Source of the DNA: Prauserella salsuginis
GTDB lineage: Bacteria > Actinomycetota > Actinomycetes > Mycobacteriales > Pseudonocardiaceae
Direction of reading: 5' to 3'
NCBI RefSeq assembly: GCF_024648885.1
Contig: NZ_JANBBF010000008.1
Coordinates: 992,001-1,056,000, forward strand
DNA: 64,000 nt
A program made the translations under genes and the position numbers. Under the pieces are notes generated by a model. That model searched no databases. It saw only the letters and a list, made by a program, of their open reading frames with translations, and was not told the DNA's origin. Positions 19,365 to 28,992 of the stretch are shown one piece after another (position 1 is the first letter of the stretch; each line of letters begins with the position of its first letter).

Positions 19365-20033
19365 GTGTTCGATTTTCTGACCGAGTACGACATACTCGGC
19401 GCTTTCTGGGTCACCGTCCAGCTCACCGTGTATTCGGCGATCGGTTCGCTGCTCTGGGGAACCATTCTCGCCGGTATGCGGGTCAGCCCGGTCCCCATCA
19501 TGCGGGCATTCGGCGGGGCCTACGTCAACATCGTGCGAAGCATCCCGCTGACCCTGGTCATCATCTCGATGTCCCTCGGTCTCAACCAGACCCTGGGGGC
19601 GGCGCTGGGCGGGGATGTCCTCACTACGATCAACTTCCGGCTCGCCGTCCTCGGCTTCGTGCTGTACACGTCGACGTTCGTGTGCGAATCACTGCGCTCG
19701 GGCATCAACACCGTCCCGGTCGGACAGGCCGAGGCGGCGCGGGCTCTGGGCCTGAACTTCGGCCAGGTCCTGCGCATGATCGTGCTGCCGCAGGCGTTCC
19801 GGTCCGTGATCGGTCCGCTGACCAGCGTGCTGATCGCGCTGACCAAGAACACGACGGTGGCCAGCACTATCGGCGTCGCCGAAGCCTCGCTGCTGATGAG
19901 CGAGATGATCGAGAACGAGAGCGACGTCATCGGGCTGGTCTTCATGACCTTCGCGATGGGCTTCGTGATCCTGACCCTGCCCATCGGGCTCCTGCTGGGC
20001 CGGGTCGCCAAGAAAGCGACGGTGAAACGATGA
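19365..20033 (+). CDS. gluC: Glutamate ABC importer permease
   Basis: A 222-residue membrane protein with about five helices and the importer EAA loop GQAEAARALGLNFGQVLRMIVLPQAFR, which contacts the ATPase. It begins with a GTG at 19365 after GGAG and ends in an ATGA overlap with gluD, so the two permeases are made together. It belongs to the His/Glu/Gln/Arg permease family. Confidence 0.93.
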   Translation: MFDFLTEYDILGAFWVTVQLTVYSAIGSLLWGTILAGMRVSPVPIMRAFGGAYVNIVRSIPLTLVIISMSLGLNQTLGAALGGDVLTTINFRLAVLGFVLYTSTFVCESLRSGINTVPVGQAEAARALGLNFGQVLRMIVLPQAFRSVIGPLTSVLIALTKNTTVASTIGVAEASLLMSEMIENESDVIGLVFMTFAMGFVILTLPIGLLLGRVAKKATVKR

Positions 20034-20905
20034 GCGCTCCCTCCGTCCTCTACGACGTCCCCGGGCCGAAGGCCAAGACGCGCAACGCCGTCTACACGGT
20101 GCTGTTCCTTCTCGCGCTCGCCGGTGTCGGCTGGTGGATCATTGCGACGCTGGCGGAGAAGGACCAGCTCACCTGGCAGAAGTGGGGTCCGTTCTTCACC
20201 GAGGGCCAGGTGTGGACGACCTTCATCTTCCCGGGACTGCTGAACACGCTCATCGCCGCGGGGCTGGCGATCGTGATCGCGCTGCCCATCGGCTCGTTGT
20301 TCGGCATCCTGCGACTGTCGGATCACGTGTGGATCCGCGTGCCCGCCGGAACCGTGGTGGAGTTCTTCCGCGCCGTTCCGGTGCTGATCCTCATGTTCTT
20401 CGCCAACGAGTTCTACTCCGAGTACACCGACGTCGACTCGGACTACCGGCCACTGTTGGCCGTGGTCACGGCGTTGGTGCTGTACAACGGAGCCGTGCTC
20501 GCCGAGGTGGTGCGTGCGGGCATCCAGTCGCTGCCCACTGGCCAGACGGAGGCGGCCAAGGCGATCGGCATGCGCAAGACGCAGACCATGACGAACGTGC
20601 TGCTGCCCCAGGCCGTCACCGCGATGCTGCCGGCAATCGTCAGCCAGCTCGTCGTGATCGTGAAGGACACCGCACTGGGTGGTGCCGCGCTGGGCTTCAG
20701 CGACCTGTTCAGCCAAATCCGACCGATCTCGAACAACTACTTCGCGAACACGATCGCCACCCTGACGATCGTCGCGGTGATCTACATCCTGTTGAACAAC
20801 CTGCTCACGGCCGCCGCAGGCTGGCTGGAGAAATGGTCCCGGCAGCGAAAGACGAGCTCCGGCACCGTGGTGAAGCCGCTCGACGACGGTAACAACGAGT
20901 TGTAG
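20030..20905 (+). CDS. gluD: Glutamate ABC importer permease
   Basis: A 291-residue permease paired with GluC. A first helix (VYTVLFLLALAGVGWWII) is followed by a periplasmic segment and the conserved five-helix permease core with EAA loop GQTEAAKAIGMRKTQTMTNVLLPQAV. It ends in a charged, disordered tail. It overlaps gluC by 4 bp and is followed 56 bp on by a strong terminator, closing the operon. Confidence 0.93.
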   Translation: MSAPSVLYDVPGPKAKTRNAVYTVLFLLALAGVGWWIIATLAEKDQLTWQKWGPFFTEGQVWTTFIFPGLLNTLIAAGLAIVIALPIGSLFGILRLSDHVWIRVPAGTVVEFFRAVPVLILMFFANEFYSEYTDVDSDYRPLLAVVTALVLYNGAVLAEVVRAGIQSLPTGQTEAAKAIGMRKTQTMTNVLLPQAVTAMLPAIVSQLVVIVKDTALGGAALGFSDLFSQIRPISNNYFANTIATLTIVAVIYILLNNLLTAAAGWLEKWSRQRKTSSGTVVKPLDDGNNEL

Positions 20906-20960
20906 TCACTCCGCCCGGTTCGCGTCCGAGTGTGGGCCTGCGACTCCAGGCCACGACCGC

Positions 20961-20999
20961 GAAGGGCCACCTTCCCCCAGCCCGGGAAGGTGGCCCTTC
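20961..20999 (+). terminator. Terminator of gluABCD
   Basis: A perfect 16-bp stem (GAAGGGCCACCTTCCC and complement) with a 7-nt loop, followed by CTGCTTTTC, a weak T-run. This is the most canonical intrinsic terminator in the window. Confidence 0.9.
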
Positions 21000-21134
21000 T
21001 GCTTTTCAATCGACTGAACCTCACGAATATCCACGTTCGATTCAAGATAACCGGAACGAGGGACTTCACGCGGCACAACCCTTGCGTAGCATCGAAATCG
21101 TTTCGTCGAGATTCCGATGAACGAAGGGCGAATC

Positions 21135-21602
21135 GTGAACAATACTCATAAAACGCGACGCGGAGCATCCCTGCTCGGCATTGTCACACTCTCGATGGCG
21201 CTCTTTTCCTCGCCGGCGCACGCCGGCACGAACACCCCGTTCGGCGGGGGAAACTGCAAGGGCAACCTCAAGGGGCACACCGCCTCGGACAACATGGGTG
21301 CGCGGGAACGGCTCACCATCTCCGCCGAATGCAGTAAAGATCAGCACAACCTACTGCAGATCAAGACCGAGTTCACATACTTTGCCGTCCAGGGCAATTC
21401 GAAACACTATTTCGTCAGCGCAGCCAAAGGGAACAACGTAGCGTACGGCGCGGAAGGGGCGCACTCCATGCTGGTTCGGGCCGACGCCCCCACCAAGTAC
21501 GCCGAGTACTGCGCTTCGGCCGTCGTTACCTATATCGGACTGTCAGGAAGCGGGAACACTGTCACGATGACACAGGAGTCGGGGCTCGTCTGCTGGAACT
21601 GA
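21135..21602 (+). CDS. Small secreted protein of unknown family
   Basis: A 155-residue protein. The GTG at 21135 follows GAAGGG at the right distance; an ATG at 21117 would add six residues. A Sec signal peptide (KTRRGASLLGIVTLSMALF...SSPAHAG) ends near residue 31. The mature part is about 120 residues, beta-prone, with four cysteines (NCKGN, AECSK, EYCAS, VCWN) that could form two disulfides and keep the protein stable outside. I recognise no domain. Its base composition is visibly less GC-rich than its neighbours, with many A-ending and T-ending codons, which hints at transfer. It stands alone between two terminators. Confidence 0.75.
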   Translation: MNNTHKTRRGASLLGIVTLSMALFSSPAHAGTNTPFGGGNCKGNLKGHTASDNMGARERLTISAECSKDQHNLLQIKTEFTYFAVQGNSKHYFVSAAKGNNVAYGAEGAHSMLVRADAPTKYAEYCASAVVTYIGLSGSGNTVTMTQESGLVCWN

Positions 21603-21771
21603 ACACACCGAGGGGAACAAGAACCGGTCGAGAATGATCACTGCCGCGTCACAGTGAAGGTGATGTTCACAGCCCCTGCCCACAGAAGGCCTTGACCTCC
21701 ACGGAGCCGACATTACCTACGACCCGGGCCCGACCCTGTGATCAGCAATTCCCATCCGATCGCCATGCCGG

Positions 21772-21809
21772 AGCAGTCAGGGCCACCGCGATCGGGGACC
21801 CTGACTGCT
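21772..21809. terminator. Hairpin between the secreted-protein gene and recX
   Basis: An 11-bp perfect stem (AGCAGTCAGGG and complement) with a 16-nt loop, between two convergent genes. It lies 36 bp past the recX stop. Confidence 0.6.
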
Positions 21810-21845
21810 GACTCGTCTTCGGAGGAGTAGCCCCACACGGGGTGG

Positions 21846-22418
21846 TCAGTCCGGGGTGGCGTCGTCGAGCGGGGTCGATTCGGCTCCGGCATTGCGGAGT
21901 TCCTCGCGCACGACGCCGTAGGACAGGCCCTGCGGATAGCCCTTGCGCGCCAGCATGCCCAACAGCCGGCGCGTGGCCTTCTGCTCGTCGACACCCGTCA
22001 TCGTCCGCAGCTTCTTGCGGACGAGCTCCCGCGCACGCTCCTCCTCGGCGCGGGCATCGATCTCCCCCGCCGCCTCCGCAGCCACCTCGCTGTCGACGCC
22101 CTTGCGCCGGAGCTCCGCGACCAGCGCGCGCCTGCCCAGACCCTGATGGGTGTGCCGGGATCGCACCCAGGTCTCCGCGAACGCCGCGTCGTCGATCAGC
22201 CCGGCATCGTCGAGCTTGCGCAGCAGCTCGTCACAGACCTCGCCGTCGAAGCCCTTCCGCGCCAGCGCCGACCGCAGTTCCTCCTTGGTGCGAGGGCGAG
22301 CGGCCAGCAGGTCGAAGCAGACCTCCTTGGCCTTGCGCCTCGCCTCCTCCGGCGGCAGCTCGGACACCGGGGTGCGGGCGCGCGACCGTCGCGCACCCGT
22401 CGAATCCGGTTCGCTCAC
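21846..22418 (-). CDS. recX: RecA regulator RecX
   Basis: A 190-residue helical protein made of RecX three-helix repeats: ARRKAKEVCFDLLAARPRTKEELRSAL, then LDDAGLIDDAAFAETWVRSR and GRRALVAELRRKGVD. RecX binds RecA filaments and inhibits them. It starts 11 bp after the recA stop, the usual arrangement, and so shares the recA transcript and its SOS control. Confidence 0.95.
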   Translation of the reverse strand: MSEPDSTGARRSRARTPVSELPPEEARRKAKEVCFDLLAARPRTKEELRSALARKGFDGEVCDELLRKLDDAGLIDDAAFAETWVRSRHTHQGLGRRALVAELRRKGVDSEVAAEAAGEIDARAEEERARELVRKKLRTMTGVDEQKATRRLLGMLARKGYPQGLSYGVVREELRNAGAESTPLDDATPD

Positions 22419-22429
22419 CGGCAGACCCC

Positions 22430-23491
22430 TCAGAACTCGACGGGTGCAGGCTCGGCCGCGGCCTCCTCGGCGTCGACCTTGGCACCGACCCCGAGCTTCT
22501 CCAGGATCTTCTTCTCGATCTCGTTGGCGACGTCCGGGTTGTCCTTGAGGAACCGCCGCGAGTTCTCCTTGCCCTGGCCGAGCTGGTCACCCTCGTACGT
22601 GTACCAGGCACCGGACTTGCGCAGGATGCCCTGATCGACGCCCATGTCGATCAGCGAGCCCTCACGGGAGATACCGACGCCGTAGAGGATGTCGAACTCG
22701 GCCTGCTTGAACGGCGGGGCGACCTTGTTCTTCACGACCTTCACGCGGGTGCGGTTGCCGACCGGCTCGCCACCGTCCTTGAGCGTCTCGATCCGCCGCA
22801 CGTCGAGCCGGACCGACGCGTAGAACTTCAGCGCCTTACCACCCGTGGTGGTCTCCGGCGAGCCGAACATCACGCCGACCTTCTCGCGCAGCTGGTTGAT
22901 GAAGATCGCGCTGGTGCCGGAGTTGTGCAGCGCACCGGTGATCTTCCGCAGCGCCTGGCTCATCAACCGCGCCTGCAGGCCGACGTGGGAATCACCCATC
23001 TCGCCCTCGATCTCCGCACGCGGCACGAGGGCGGCAACGGAGTCGATGACCACGATGTCGAGCGCACCCGACCGGATCAGCATGTCGGCGATCTCGAGCG
23101 CCTGCTCACCGGTGTCGGGCTGCGACACCAGCAGCGCGTCGGTGTCGACACCGAGGACCTTGGCGTACTCCGGGTCGAGCGCGTGCTCGGCGTCGATGAA
23201 GGCGGCGATACCGCCGTTCTTCTGTGCGTTCGCCACGGCGTGCAGTGCCACGGTGGTCTTACCGGACGACTCGGGGCCGTACACCTCGATGACCCGGCCG
23301 CGCGGCAGGCCGCCGATACCCAGCGCGATGTCGAGCGCGATGGCCCCGGTCGGGACGACCTCGACCGGCGGACGGGTGTCCTCGCCCAGTCGCATCACCG
23401 AGCCCTTGCCGAACTGCTTGTCGATCTGGGCCAGCGCCAGGTCGAGCGCCTTGCCCTTGTCCGGTGCACCCTTGTCCGATGCTGCTGCCAT
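22430..23491 (-). CDS. recA: Recombinase RecA
   Basis: A 353-residue recombinase that coats single-stranded DNA, pairs homologues and triggers LexA cleavage. P-loop GPESSGKT is at 72-79; the loop-2 region [19 protein letters not shown] and the family signature ALKFYASVR are intact. There is no intein, unlike M. tuberculosis. The ATG at 23491 follows AGGTGGG and matches the family start (MAAASDKG); the open frame runs 44 codons further upstream, but those codons are a tandem repeat. An SOS box and -10 element lie about 240 bp upstream. Confidence 0.98.
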   Translation of the reverse strand: MAAASDKGAPDKGKALDLALAQIDKQFGKGSVMRLGEDTRPPVEVVPTGAIALDIALGIGGLPRGRVIEVYGPESSGKTTVALHAVANAQKNGGIAAFIDAEHALDPEYAKVLGVDTDALLVSQPDTGEQALEIADMLIRSGALDIVVIDSVAALVPRAEIEGEMGDSHVGLQARLMSQALRKITGALHNSGTSAIFINQLREKVGVMFGSPETTTGGKALKFYASVRLDVRRIETLKDGGEPVGNRTRVKVVKNKVAPPFKQAEFDILYGVGISREGSLIDMGVDQGILRKSGAWYTYEGDQLGQGKENSRRFLKDNPDVANEIEKKILEKLGVGAKVDAEEAAAEPAPVEF

Positions 23492-23516
23492 GGAACCCAC
23501 CTCATTGGCCTTCGCG

Positions 23517-23576
23517 GTTGCTGTATCCGAAGTTGCTGTATCCGAAGTTGCGGTGTCCGGATCTGCTGTATCCGGG
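23517..23576. repeat. 15-bp tandem array in the recA leader
   Basis: Four units of GTTGCTGTATCCGAA type, two identical and two with three to five changes. They end 25 bp before the recA start codon. Read in the recA frame they would encode repeats of Asp-Thr-Ala-Thr-Ser. Confidence 0.9.
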
Positions 23577-23719
23577 TCGTGCTCGTGCGCCGGCACCGAG
23601 TCGGTGCACGCATGCCGGGTCACGCGTGCCGGTCGCCGAGGGCCGACACTACGGGCGGGGTCCGACAGTCGGCGCGAGTCACGCTGAATCTGTGGACAGC
23701 CAACCCCGATGTGGACAAC

Positions 23720-23741
23720 ATCCTAGAGAACATCTGTTCGA
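23720..23741 (-). promoter_or_regulatory. recA promoter with LexA-binding SOS box
   Basis: The box GAACATCTGTTCGA (23728-23741) fits the actinobacterial LexA site (CGAACNNNNGTTCG) with one arm base changed. Directly downstream on the minus strand is TAGGAT (23725-23720), a good -10. LexA bound here would block the promoter until DNA damage. Confidence 0.85.
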
Positions 23742-23782
23742 GATCGAAAGCGACACCCCGATGCGATAGGATCTTTCGCTCT

Positions 23783-23977
23783 TCACCGGCGCTCGACGGG
23801 CACCTCGAACTCCGTGCAGACCTGCTTCCAGATCTCCTTCGCGGGAACCCCCGCCTCGAGCGCCTCCTCGACCGTCCGGCCGTCGAGACCGCTCAGCACG
23901 TGGTCCTTGGCCAGCATCTCCGCCCTGGTGGCGCCGAACTCGTCGGCCATCAACCGACGGAACACCGTGATCCGCAT
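23783..23977 (-). CDS. DUF3046 protein
   Basis: A 64-residue protein starting MRITVFRRLMADEFG and continuing LAKDHVLSGLDGRTVEEALEAGV and KEIWKQVCTEFEVP. This short, acidic, helical family always sits next to recA in actinobacteria (Rv2738c in M. tuberculosis). Function unknown. It lies just upstream of the recA promoter on the same strand. Confidence 0.88.
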   Translation of the reverse strand: MRITVFRRLMADEFGATRAEMLAKDHVLSGLDGRTVEEALEAGVPAKEIWKQVCTEFEVPVERR

Positions 23978-24020
23978 CGACGCCAGCGTAGCCGCGCCGC
24001 GGCGCCGTATCGTGGGCACC

Positions 24021-24134
24021 ATGCCACCCGACTCCGGAATCGGCTCCACCGCACTCACCCTGGCCGCCATCGCGACCGTGACCGCCACACTCGTGGTACT
24101 GCTCGTGCAGATCCGGCGCAACCGGCGGAAATGA
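24021..24134 (+). CDS. Small single-helix membrane protein (putative)
   Basis: A 37-residue open frame: a short start, one hydrophobic helix (LTLAAIATVTATLVVLLV) and a basic tail (QIRRNRRK), giving a clear inside-positive anchor. It overlaps no other gene and is divergent from the DUF3046 gene, ending 79 bp before lhr. I find no good ribosome site. It may be a real small protein or chance; I give it moderate weight. Confidence 0.4.
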   Translation: MPPDSGIGSTALTLAAIATVTATLVVLLVQIRRNRRK

Positions 24135-24213
24135 CCACCGCTGACCACCGCGGCGCGCAGGACCGGACCCGGCCCGCACCCGGAATGTCGGTGACCGGCC
24201 GCATCATGGGGAC

Positions 24214-27200
24214 GTGACCGACCGCGCGCTCGACCTCTTCTCCCCTGCGACCAGGGACTGGTTCGCCGGGGCCTTCGCTGCGCCCACCTCCGCCCAGGAG
24301 GGCGCGTGGCGGGCCGCGCACGCGGGTCAGCACGCGCTGGTCATCGCACCGACCGGCTCGGGCAAGACACTCGCAGCCTTCCTCTGGGCCCTCGACCGGC
24401 TGGCCACCGCACCGCCGCCGGAGGACGCCCAACACCGGTGCCGGGTCCTGTACGTGTCCCCGCTCAAGGCGCTCGCCGTCGACGTCCAGCGCAACCTGCG
24501 CTCACCGCTCACCGGCATCGCACAGGCCTCGCAACGACTGGACCTGCCTGCGCCGGACATCACCGTCGGCATGCGCACCGGCGACACCACCCCGGCCGAA
24601 CGCCGGTCCTTCCAGCGCACCCCGCCCGACGTGCTGGTGACCACTCCGGAGTCGCTGTTCCTCCTACTCACGTCGTCGTCCAGGGAATCGCTACGGGGTG
24701 TCGAGACGGTGATCGTCGACGAGGTGCACGCCGTCACCGGTGGCAAACGCGGCGCGCACCTGGCGCTGTCGCTGGAGCGCCTGGACGACCTGCTCCCGAC
24801 ACCGGCGCAGCGCATCGGGCTCTCGGCGACGGTCCGTCCCGTCGACGAAGTGAGCTCGCTGCTCGCAGGCGGCAGGCCGGTCACGGTCGTCCAACCCGAG
24901 GCCGCGAAGACCGTCGAGGTGCGCGTCGAGGTCCCGGTCGAGGACATGGCCCAACTGGACGGCCCCGCACCGCAGCCCGAACCGGGCTCCCTCGAGGACG
25001 AGGTGCCCGCCGCAGGGGCACCGAAGCCGTCCATCTGGCCGTCGGTCGAAGGACGCGTGCTGGACCTCGTGCGCGCGCACCGATCGACCATCGTGTTCGC
25101 CAACTCGCGGCGGCTGGCCGAACGGCTCACCGCCCGGCTCAACGAACTCGCCGCCGAACGCACCGAACTCGAACCCGGCGACGAGTTCCCCGCCGAAGCC
25201 ATCGGCGAATCCGGCCTGACCACCGGCGCCGAACCGACCGTGGCGAAGGCCCACCACGGTTCGATGTCCCGCGAGCAGCGCACACGCGTGGAGGAGGAAC
25301 TCAAGACCGGCAGGTTGCCGTGCGTGGTGGCGACGTCGTCCCTCGAGCTCGGCATCGACATGGGCGCGGTCGACCTGGTGGTGCAGATCGAGGCACCGCC
25401 CACGGTCGCCTCGGGTCTCCAGCGCGTCGGACGCGCGGGCCACCACGTCGGCGCGGTCTCCAGCGGCGTGATGTTCCCCAAGTTCCGCGGCGACCTCGTC
25501 TCCTGCGCGGTCACCGCCGAGCGCATGGGATCCGGCGCGATCGAAGCGACCCGCTACCCGCGCAACCCACTCGACGTGCTCGCCCAGCAGATCGTGGCGA
25601 TGGTGGCACTCGAACCGCGCACCGTCGACGACGTGGCCACCACCGTGCGCAGGGCCGCGCCGTTCGCCTCCCTGCCGGACGACGCCCTGCACGCCGTCCT
25701 CGACATGCTGGCCGGGCGCTACCCCAGCGAGGAGTTCGGCGAACTGCGCGCCCGCATCACCTGGGACCGCGTCACCGGCGAACTGCAGGGCAGGCCCGGT
25801 GCGCAACGGCTGGCCGTCACCTCCGGCGGCACCATCCCCGACCGCGGACTCTTCACCGTGATGACCCCCGGCGACGACGGCGACCGGCCGGCAGGCGCTT
25901 CCGGCAGTGCCGATGTGCCCTCGACGGGAAGACGTGCCTCGGGCAGTGCCGATGTGCCCTCGACGGGAAGACGTGCCTCGGGCAGTCGCGTCGGCGAGCT
26001 CGACGAGGAGATGGTCTACGAATCCCGCGTGGGTGACACCGTCCTGCTCGGCACCTCGTCGTGGCGGATCACCGACATCACCCACGACCGCGTCATCGTC
26101 GTTCCCGCACCCGGCGTCCCCGCACGCATGCCGTTCTGGAAGGGCGACGCGCCCGGCAGACCCCTCGAACTCGGCAGAGCCCTCGGTGCGTTCCTGCGCG
26201 AGGTGTCAGGAGCCCGCGACGACACCGCCCTGCGACGCGCGGCCGACGCGGGCCTCGACGAGCGCGCGGCCACGAACCTGCTCGCCTACCTGCGCGAACA
26301 GCGCGAGGCCACCCGCCACGTGCCCAACGACCGGACCCTGCTGCTCGAACGGTTCCGCGACGAACTGGGCGACTGGCGCGTCGTGGTGCACTCGCCGTTC
26401 GGCGCACAGGTCAACGCGCCGTGGGCGCTGGCGATCACGGCGAGGCTGCGTGAGACACGCGGCGTGGACGCCCAGGCGGCCCATTCCGACGACGGCATCG
26501 TGTTGCGCCTGCCCGACGCACTCGACGCCGACGGCCAAGAGATCACGCTGACCGGCGAGGACGTGCTGCTCGACCCGGATGAGGTGGAATCACTCATCGT
26601 CACCGAGGTCGGCGGATCGGCACTGTTCGCCGCCCGGTTCCGCGAATGTGCGGCGCGGTCGCTGCTGCTGCCGCGGCGCAACCCGGGCAGGCGGAGTCCG
26701 CTGTGGCAGCAACGGCAACGCGCCGCGCAACTGCTGAGCGTGGCGGCCAAGTACGAACGCTTCCCCGTCGTGCTGGAGGCGATGCGGGAGTGCCTGCAGG
26801 ACGTCTACGACGTGGACGGGCTGCGCGAGCTGATGACCGATGTGCGCAGCCGCACGGTGAAGCTCGTCGAGGTGGAAACACCGTCGGCGTCGCCGTTCGC
26901 GCGCAGCCTGCTGTTCGGCTACGTCGGCATGTTCCTCTACGAGACCGACGCGCCGCTGGCCGAACGCAGGGCGGCGGCCCTGTCGCTCGATTCGACGCTG
27001 CTGGCCGAACTGCTCGGCACCGAGGCGGTCAGGGAGCTGCTCGATCCGGATGCCGTCGCGGACGTGGAACGGGGACTCCAGCGGCTCGACGAGGACCGCC
27101 ACGCCCGCGGCCCGGAGGACACCGCCGACCTGTTGCGTTTCCTCGGGGACATGACGGCCGACGAGGCCGCGGCGCGCGGGGTGCGGCGCGAATGGCTGAC

Positions 27201-28893
27201 CGAACTGGTCGAGAGCCGCCGCGCGATCGTGGTGCGCATCGCGGGCGAGGACCGCTACCTGGCGATCGAGGACGCGGGGCGGGTGCGGGACGCACTGGGA
27301 GCGGCCCTGCCCGTCGGCGTACCCGAGACGTTCACCGAACCGGTCGACGACCCGCTCGGCGACCTCGTCACCCGGTATGCGCGCGGGCGCGGGCCGTTCG
27401 CGGCCGCGCGGCTCGCCGAGCGGTTCGGCATCGGCACGGCCGTCACCACGGGTGTGCTCGACCGGCTGACCGCCGACGGCAGGCTCGTCCGCGGCGAGCT
27501 GAGCCCGCAACCCCACGCACCCGGCGGAGTCGAATACTGCGACGCCGCTGTGCTGCGGCGGCTGCGGCGCGCGTCCCTGGCGAAACTGCGGGCCGAGGTC
27601 GAACCCGTCGAACCGGCGGCACTCGGCCGGTTCCTGCCCTCCTGGCACGGCATCGGTGGCCGGCTGCGCTCGGCGCCGACCGCCGACGACGTGCTGTCCG
27701 TCGTGGAACAGCTCGCCGGGGCGCCCCTGCCGGCCAGCGCCGTCGAATCGCTGATCCTGCCGAGCAGGCTGCCCGGCTACCACCCGGCGCTGCTGGACGA
27801 GCTGACGACCGCGGGCGAAGTCGTCTGGGCGGGCTGCGGCGCGCTGTCCGGCGGGGACGGCTGGGTCGCGCTCGCACCGGCCGACGTGGCCGACCTGCTC
27901 CTGCCCGACGCCGACGACGACGTCGCCGAGGCGGGCCCGGTCCACGCGGCCGTGCTGTCCGCGGTCGAACACGGCGCACTGTTCTTCCGCCAACTCGTCG
28001 ACCGCGTGACGCCGCTGCTCGACGCTCCCCCGGACGACGCCGACGTCGTGGCCGCACTGTGGGACCTCACCTGGGCCGGCCTCATCGCCGGTGACACCCT
28101 CGCGCCGCTGCGTGCCCAGGTTTCCGGTGGCGGCGCGGCGCACAAACCCCGCAGGTCCGCACCACGCGGCCGCTACGCCCGCATGCGCGCGGGCAGGCCC
28201 GCGATGCCGTCACGCACCGGACCGCCCACCGTCGCGGGCCGGTGGGGGCTGACGCCGCCGCGGGAGACCGACCCGACCCGGCGAACCCACGCGCGCACCG
28301 AGTCGTTCCTCGAACGGCACGGCGTCCTGACCAAGGGAGCGCTCGACACCGAACGCGTCACGGGCGGCTTCTCCGGCATCTACAAGGTGCTGCGGAGCAT
28401 GGAGGACTCGGGACAGGTCATCCGCGGCTACGTCGTCGACGGCCTGGGCGCCGCGCAGTTCGCCGCGCGCGGAGCCGTCGACCGGCTCCGCGCGGCGTCC
28501 GACACCTCCGGAACGCGGGACACGCAGGGTGCGGTGGTGCTCGCGGCAAGCGACCCCGCCCAGCCCTACGGCGCGGCGTTGCCGTGGCCCGAGCCGCTCG
28601 GCACCACCAAACACCGGCCCGCACGCAAGGCCGGGGCACTGGTCGTACTGGTCGACGGCGTCCCCGCGCTCTACGTCGAACGCGGCGGCCGGTCCATGCT
28701 GTCGTTCACCGAACACACCGAGTCGCTGCGCCAGGCGGCAGAGGCGCTCTCGGCCGCGGTCAGGGAGGGATGGCTGGGCAAACTGCAGGTACAGCGCGCC
28801 GACGGCGAACAGGCGCTGACCTCGCAACTCGCGGACGTGCTGCGGGAGGCCGGTTTCCGCGCCACCCCGAAAGGCCTGCGGTTGCGGGCCTGA
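24214..28893 (+). CDS. lhr: Lhr-type ATP-dependent DNA helicase
   Basis: A 1559-residue superfamily 2 helicase. Domain one has Walker A APTGSGKT (Lys51), a DEVH box at 169-172 and SAT motif III; domain two has HHGSMSREQR and VATSSLELGIDMG and QRVGRAGHH. These are followed by a winged helix, the Lhr core and the long C-terminal domain of full-length bacterial Lhr, which is usually about 1500 residues. Lhr translocates 3' to 5' and unwinds DNA or RNA-DNA in repair. The GTG start at 24214 fits the reading frame. Residues 564-589 are a 13-residue sequence in two identical copies (see the repeat). Its place near recA suits a repair role. Confidence 0.95.
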   Translation: MTDRALDLFSPATRDWFAGAFAAPTSAQEGAWRAAHAGQHALVIAPTGSGKTLAAFLWALDRLATAPPPEDAQHRCRVLYVSPLKALAVDVQRNLRSPLTGIAQASQRLDLPAPDITVGMRTGDTTPAERRSFQRTPPDVLVTTPESLFLLLTSSSRESLRGVETVIVDEVHAVTGGKRGAHLALSLERLDDLLPTPAQRIGLSATVRPVDEVSSLLAGGRPVTVVQPEAAKTVEVRVEVPVEDMAQLDGPAPQPEPGSLEDEVPAAGAPKPSIWPSVEGRVLDLVRAHRSTIVFANSRRLAERLTARLNELAAERTELEPGDEFPAEAIGESGLTTGAEPTVAKAHHGSMSREQRTRVEEELKTGRLPCVVATSSLELGIDMGAVDLVVQIEAPPTVASGLQRVGRAGHHVGAVSSGVMFPKFRGDLVSCAVTAERMGSGAIEATRYPRNPLDVLAQQIVAMVALEPRTVDDVATTVRRAAPFASLPDDALHAVLDMLAGRYPSEEFGELRARITWDRVTGELQGRPGAQRLAVTSGGTIPDRGLFTVMTPGDDGDRPAGASGSADVPSTGRRASGSADVPSTGRRASGSRVGELDEEMVYESRVGDTVLLGTSSWRITDITHDRVIVVPAPGVPARMPFWKGDAPGRPLELGRALGAFLREVSGARDDTALRRAADAGLDERAATNLLAYLREQREATRHVPNDRTLLLERFRDELGDWRVVVHSPFGAQVNAPWALAITARLRETRGVDAQAAHSDDGIVLRLPDALDADGQEITLTGEDVLLDPDEVESLIVTEVGGSALFAARFRECAARSLLLPRRNPGRRSPLWQQRQRAAQLLSVAAKYERFPVVLEAMRECLQDVYDVDGLRELMTDVRSRTVKLVEVETPSASPFARSLLFGYVGMFLYETDAPLAERRAAALSLDSTLLAELLGTEAVRELLDPDAVADVERGLQRLDEDRHARGPEDTADLLRFLGDMTADEAAARGVRREWLTELVESRRAIVVRIAGEDRYLAIEDAGRVRDALGAALPVGVPETFTEPVDDPLGDLVTRYARGRGPFAAARLAERFGIGTAVTTGVLDRLTADGRLVRGELSPQPHAPGGVEYCDAAVLRRLRRASLAKLRAEVEPVEPAALGRFLPSWHGIGGRLRSAPTADDVLSVVEQLAGAPLPASAVESLILPSRLPGYHPALLDELTTAGEVVWAGCGALSGGDGWVALAPADVADLLLPDADDDVAEAGPVHAAVLSAVEHGALFFRQLVDRVTPLLDAPPDDADVVAALWDLTWAGLIAGDTLAPLRAQVSGGGAAHKPRRSAPRGRYARMRAGRPAMPSRTGPPTVAGRWGLTPPRETDPTRRTHARTESFLERHGVLTKGALDTERVTGGFSGIYKVLRSMEDSGQVIRGYVVDGLGAAQFAARGAVDRLRAASDTSGTRDTQGAVVLAASDPAQPYGAALPWPEPLGTTKHRPARKAGALVVLVDGVPALYVERGGRSMLSFTEHTESLRQAAEALSAAVREGWLGKLQVQRADGEQALTSQLADVLREAGFRATPKGLRLRA
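25903..25980 (+). repeat. Perfect 39-bp tandem duplication inside lhr
   Basis: Two identical 39-bp units (25903-25941 and 25942-25980) in frame, each giving GSADVPSTGRRAS. The unit starts to recur a third time (GGCAGT at 25981). Identity at every third position points to a recent duplication. Confidence 0.95.
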
Positions 28894-28992
28894 TCGGCGG
28901 CGGCCGGAGCGGTCCTAAGCTGGCATCCCGACGAACCCGGTGCGGACAGGACCGCACGCGAGCAGCACGAGCCCGGCGGAGGACGACTGGCG

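Noticed and set aside
23492-23623. A 44-residue N-terminal extension of RecA
   Set aside because: It codes the tandem repeat and lacks family similarity; the ATG at 23491 has a ribosome site and matches the family start.
26590-28143. A 517-codon open frame antisense to lhr
   Set aside because: Lies fully inside a well-supported helicase; composition typical of shadow frames.
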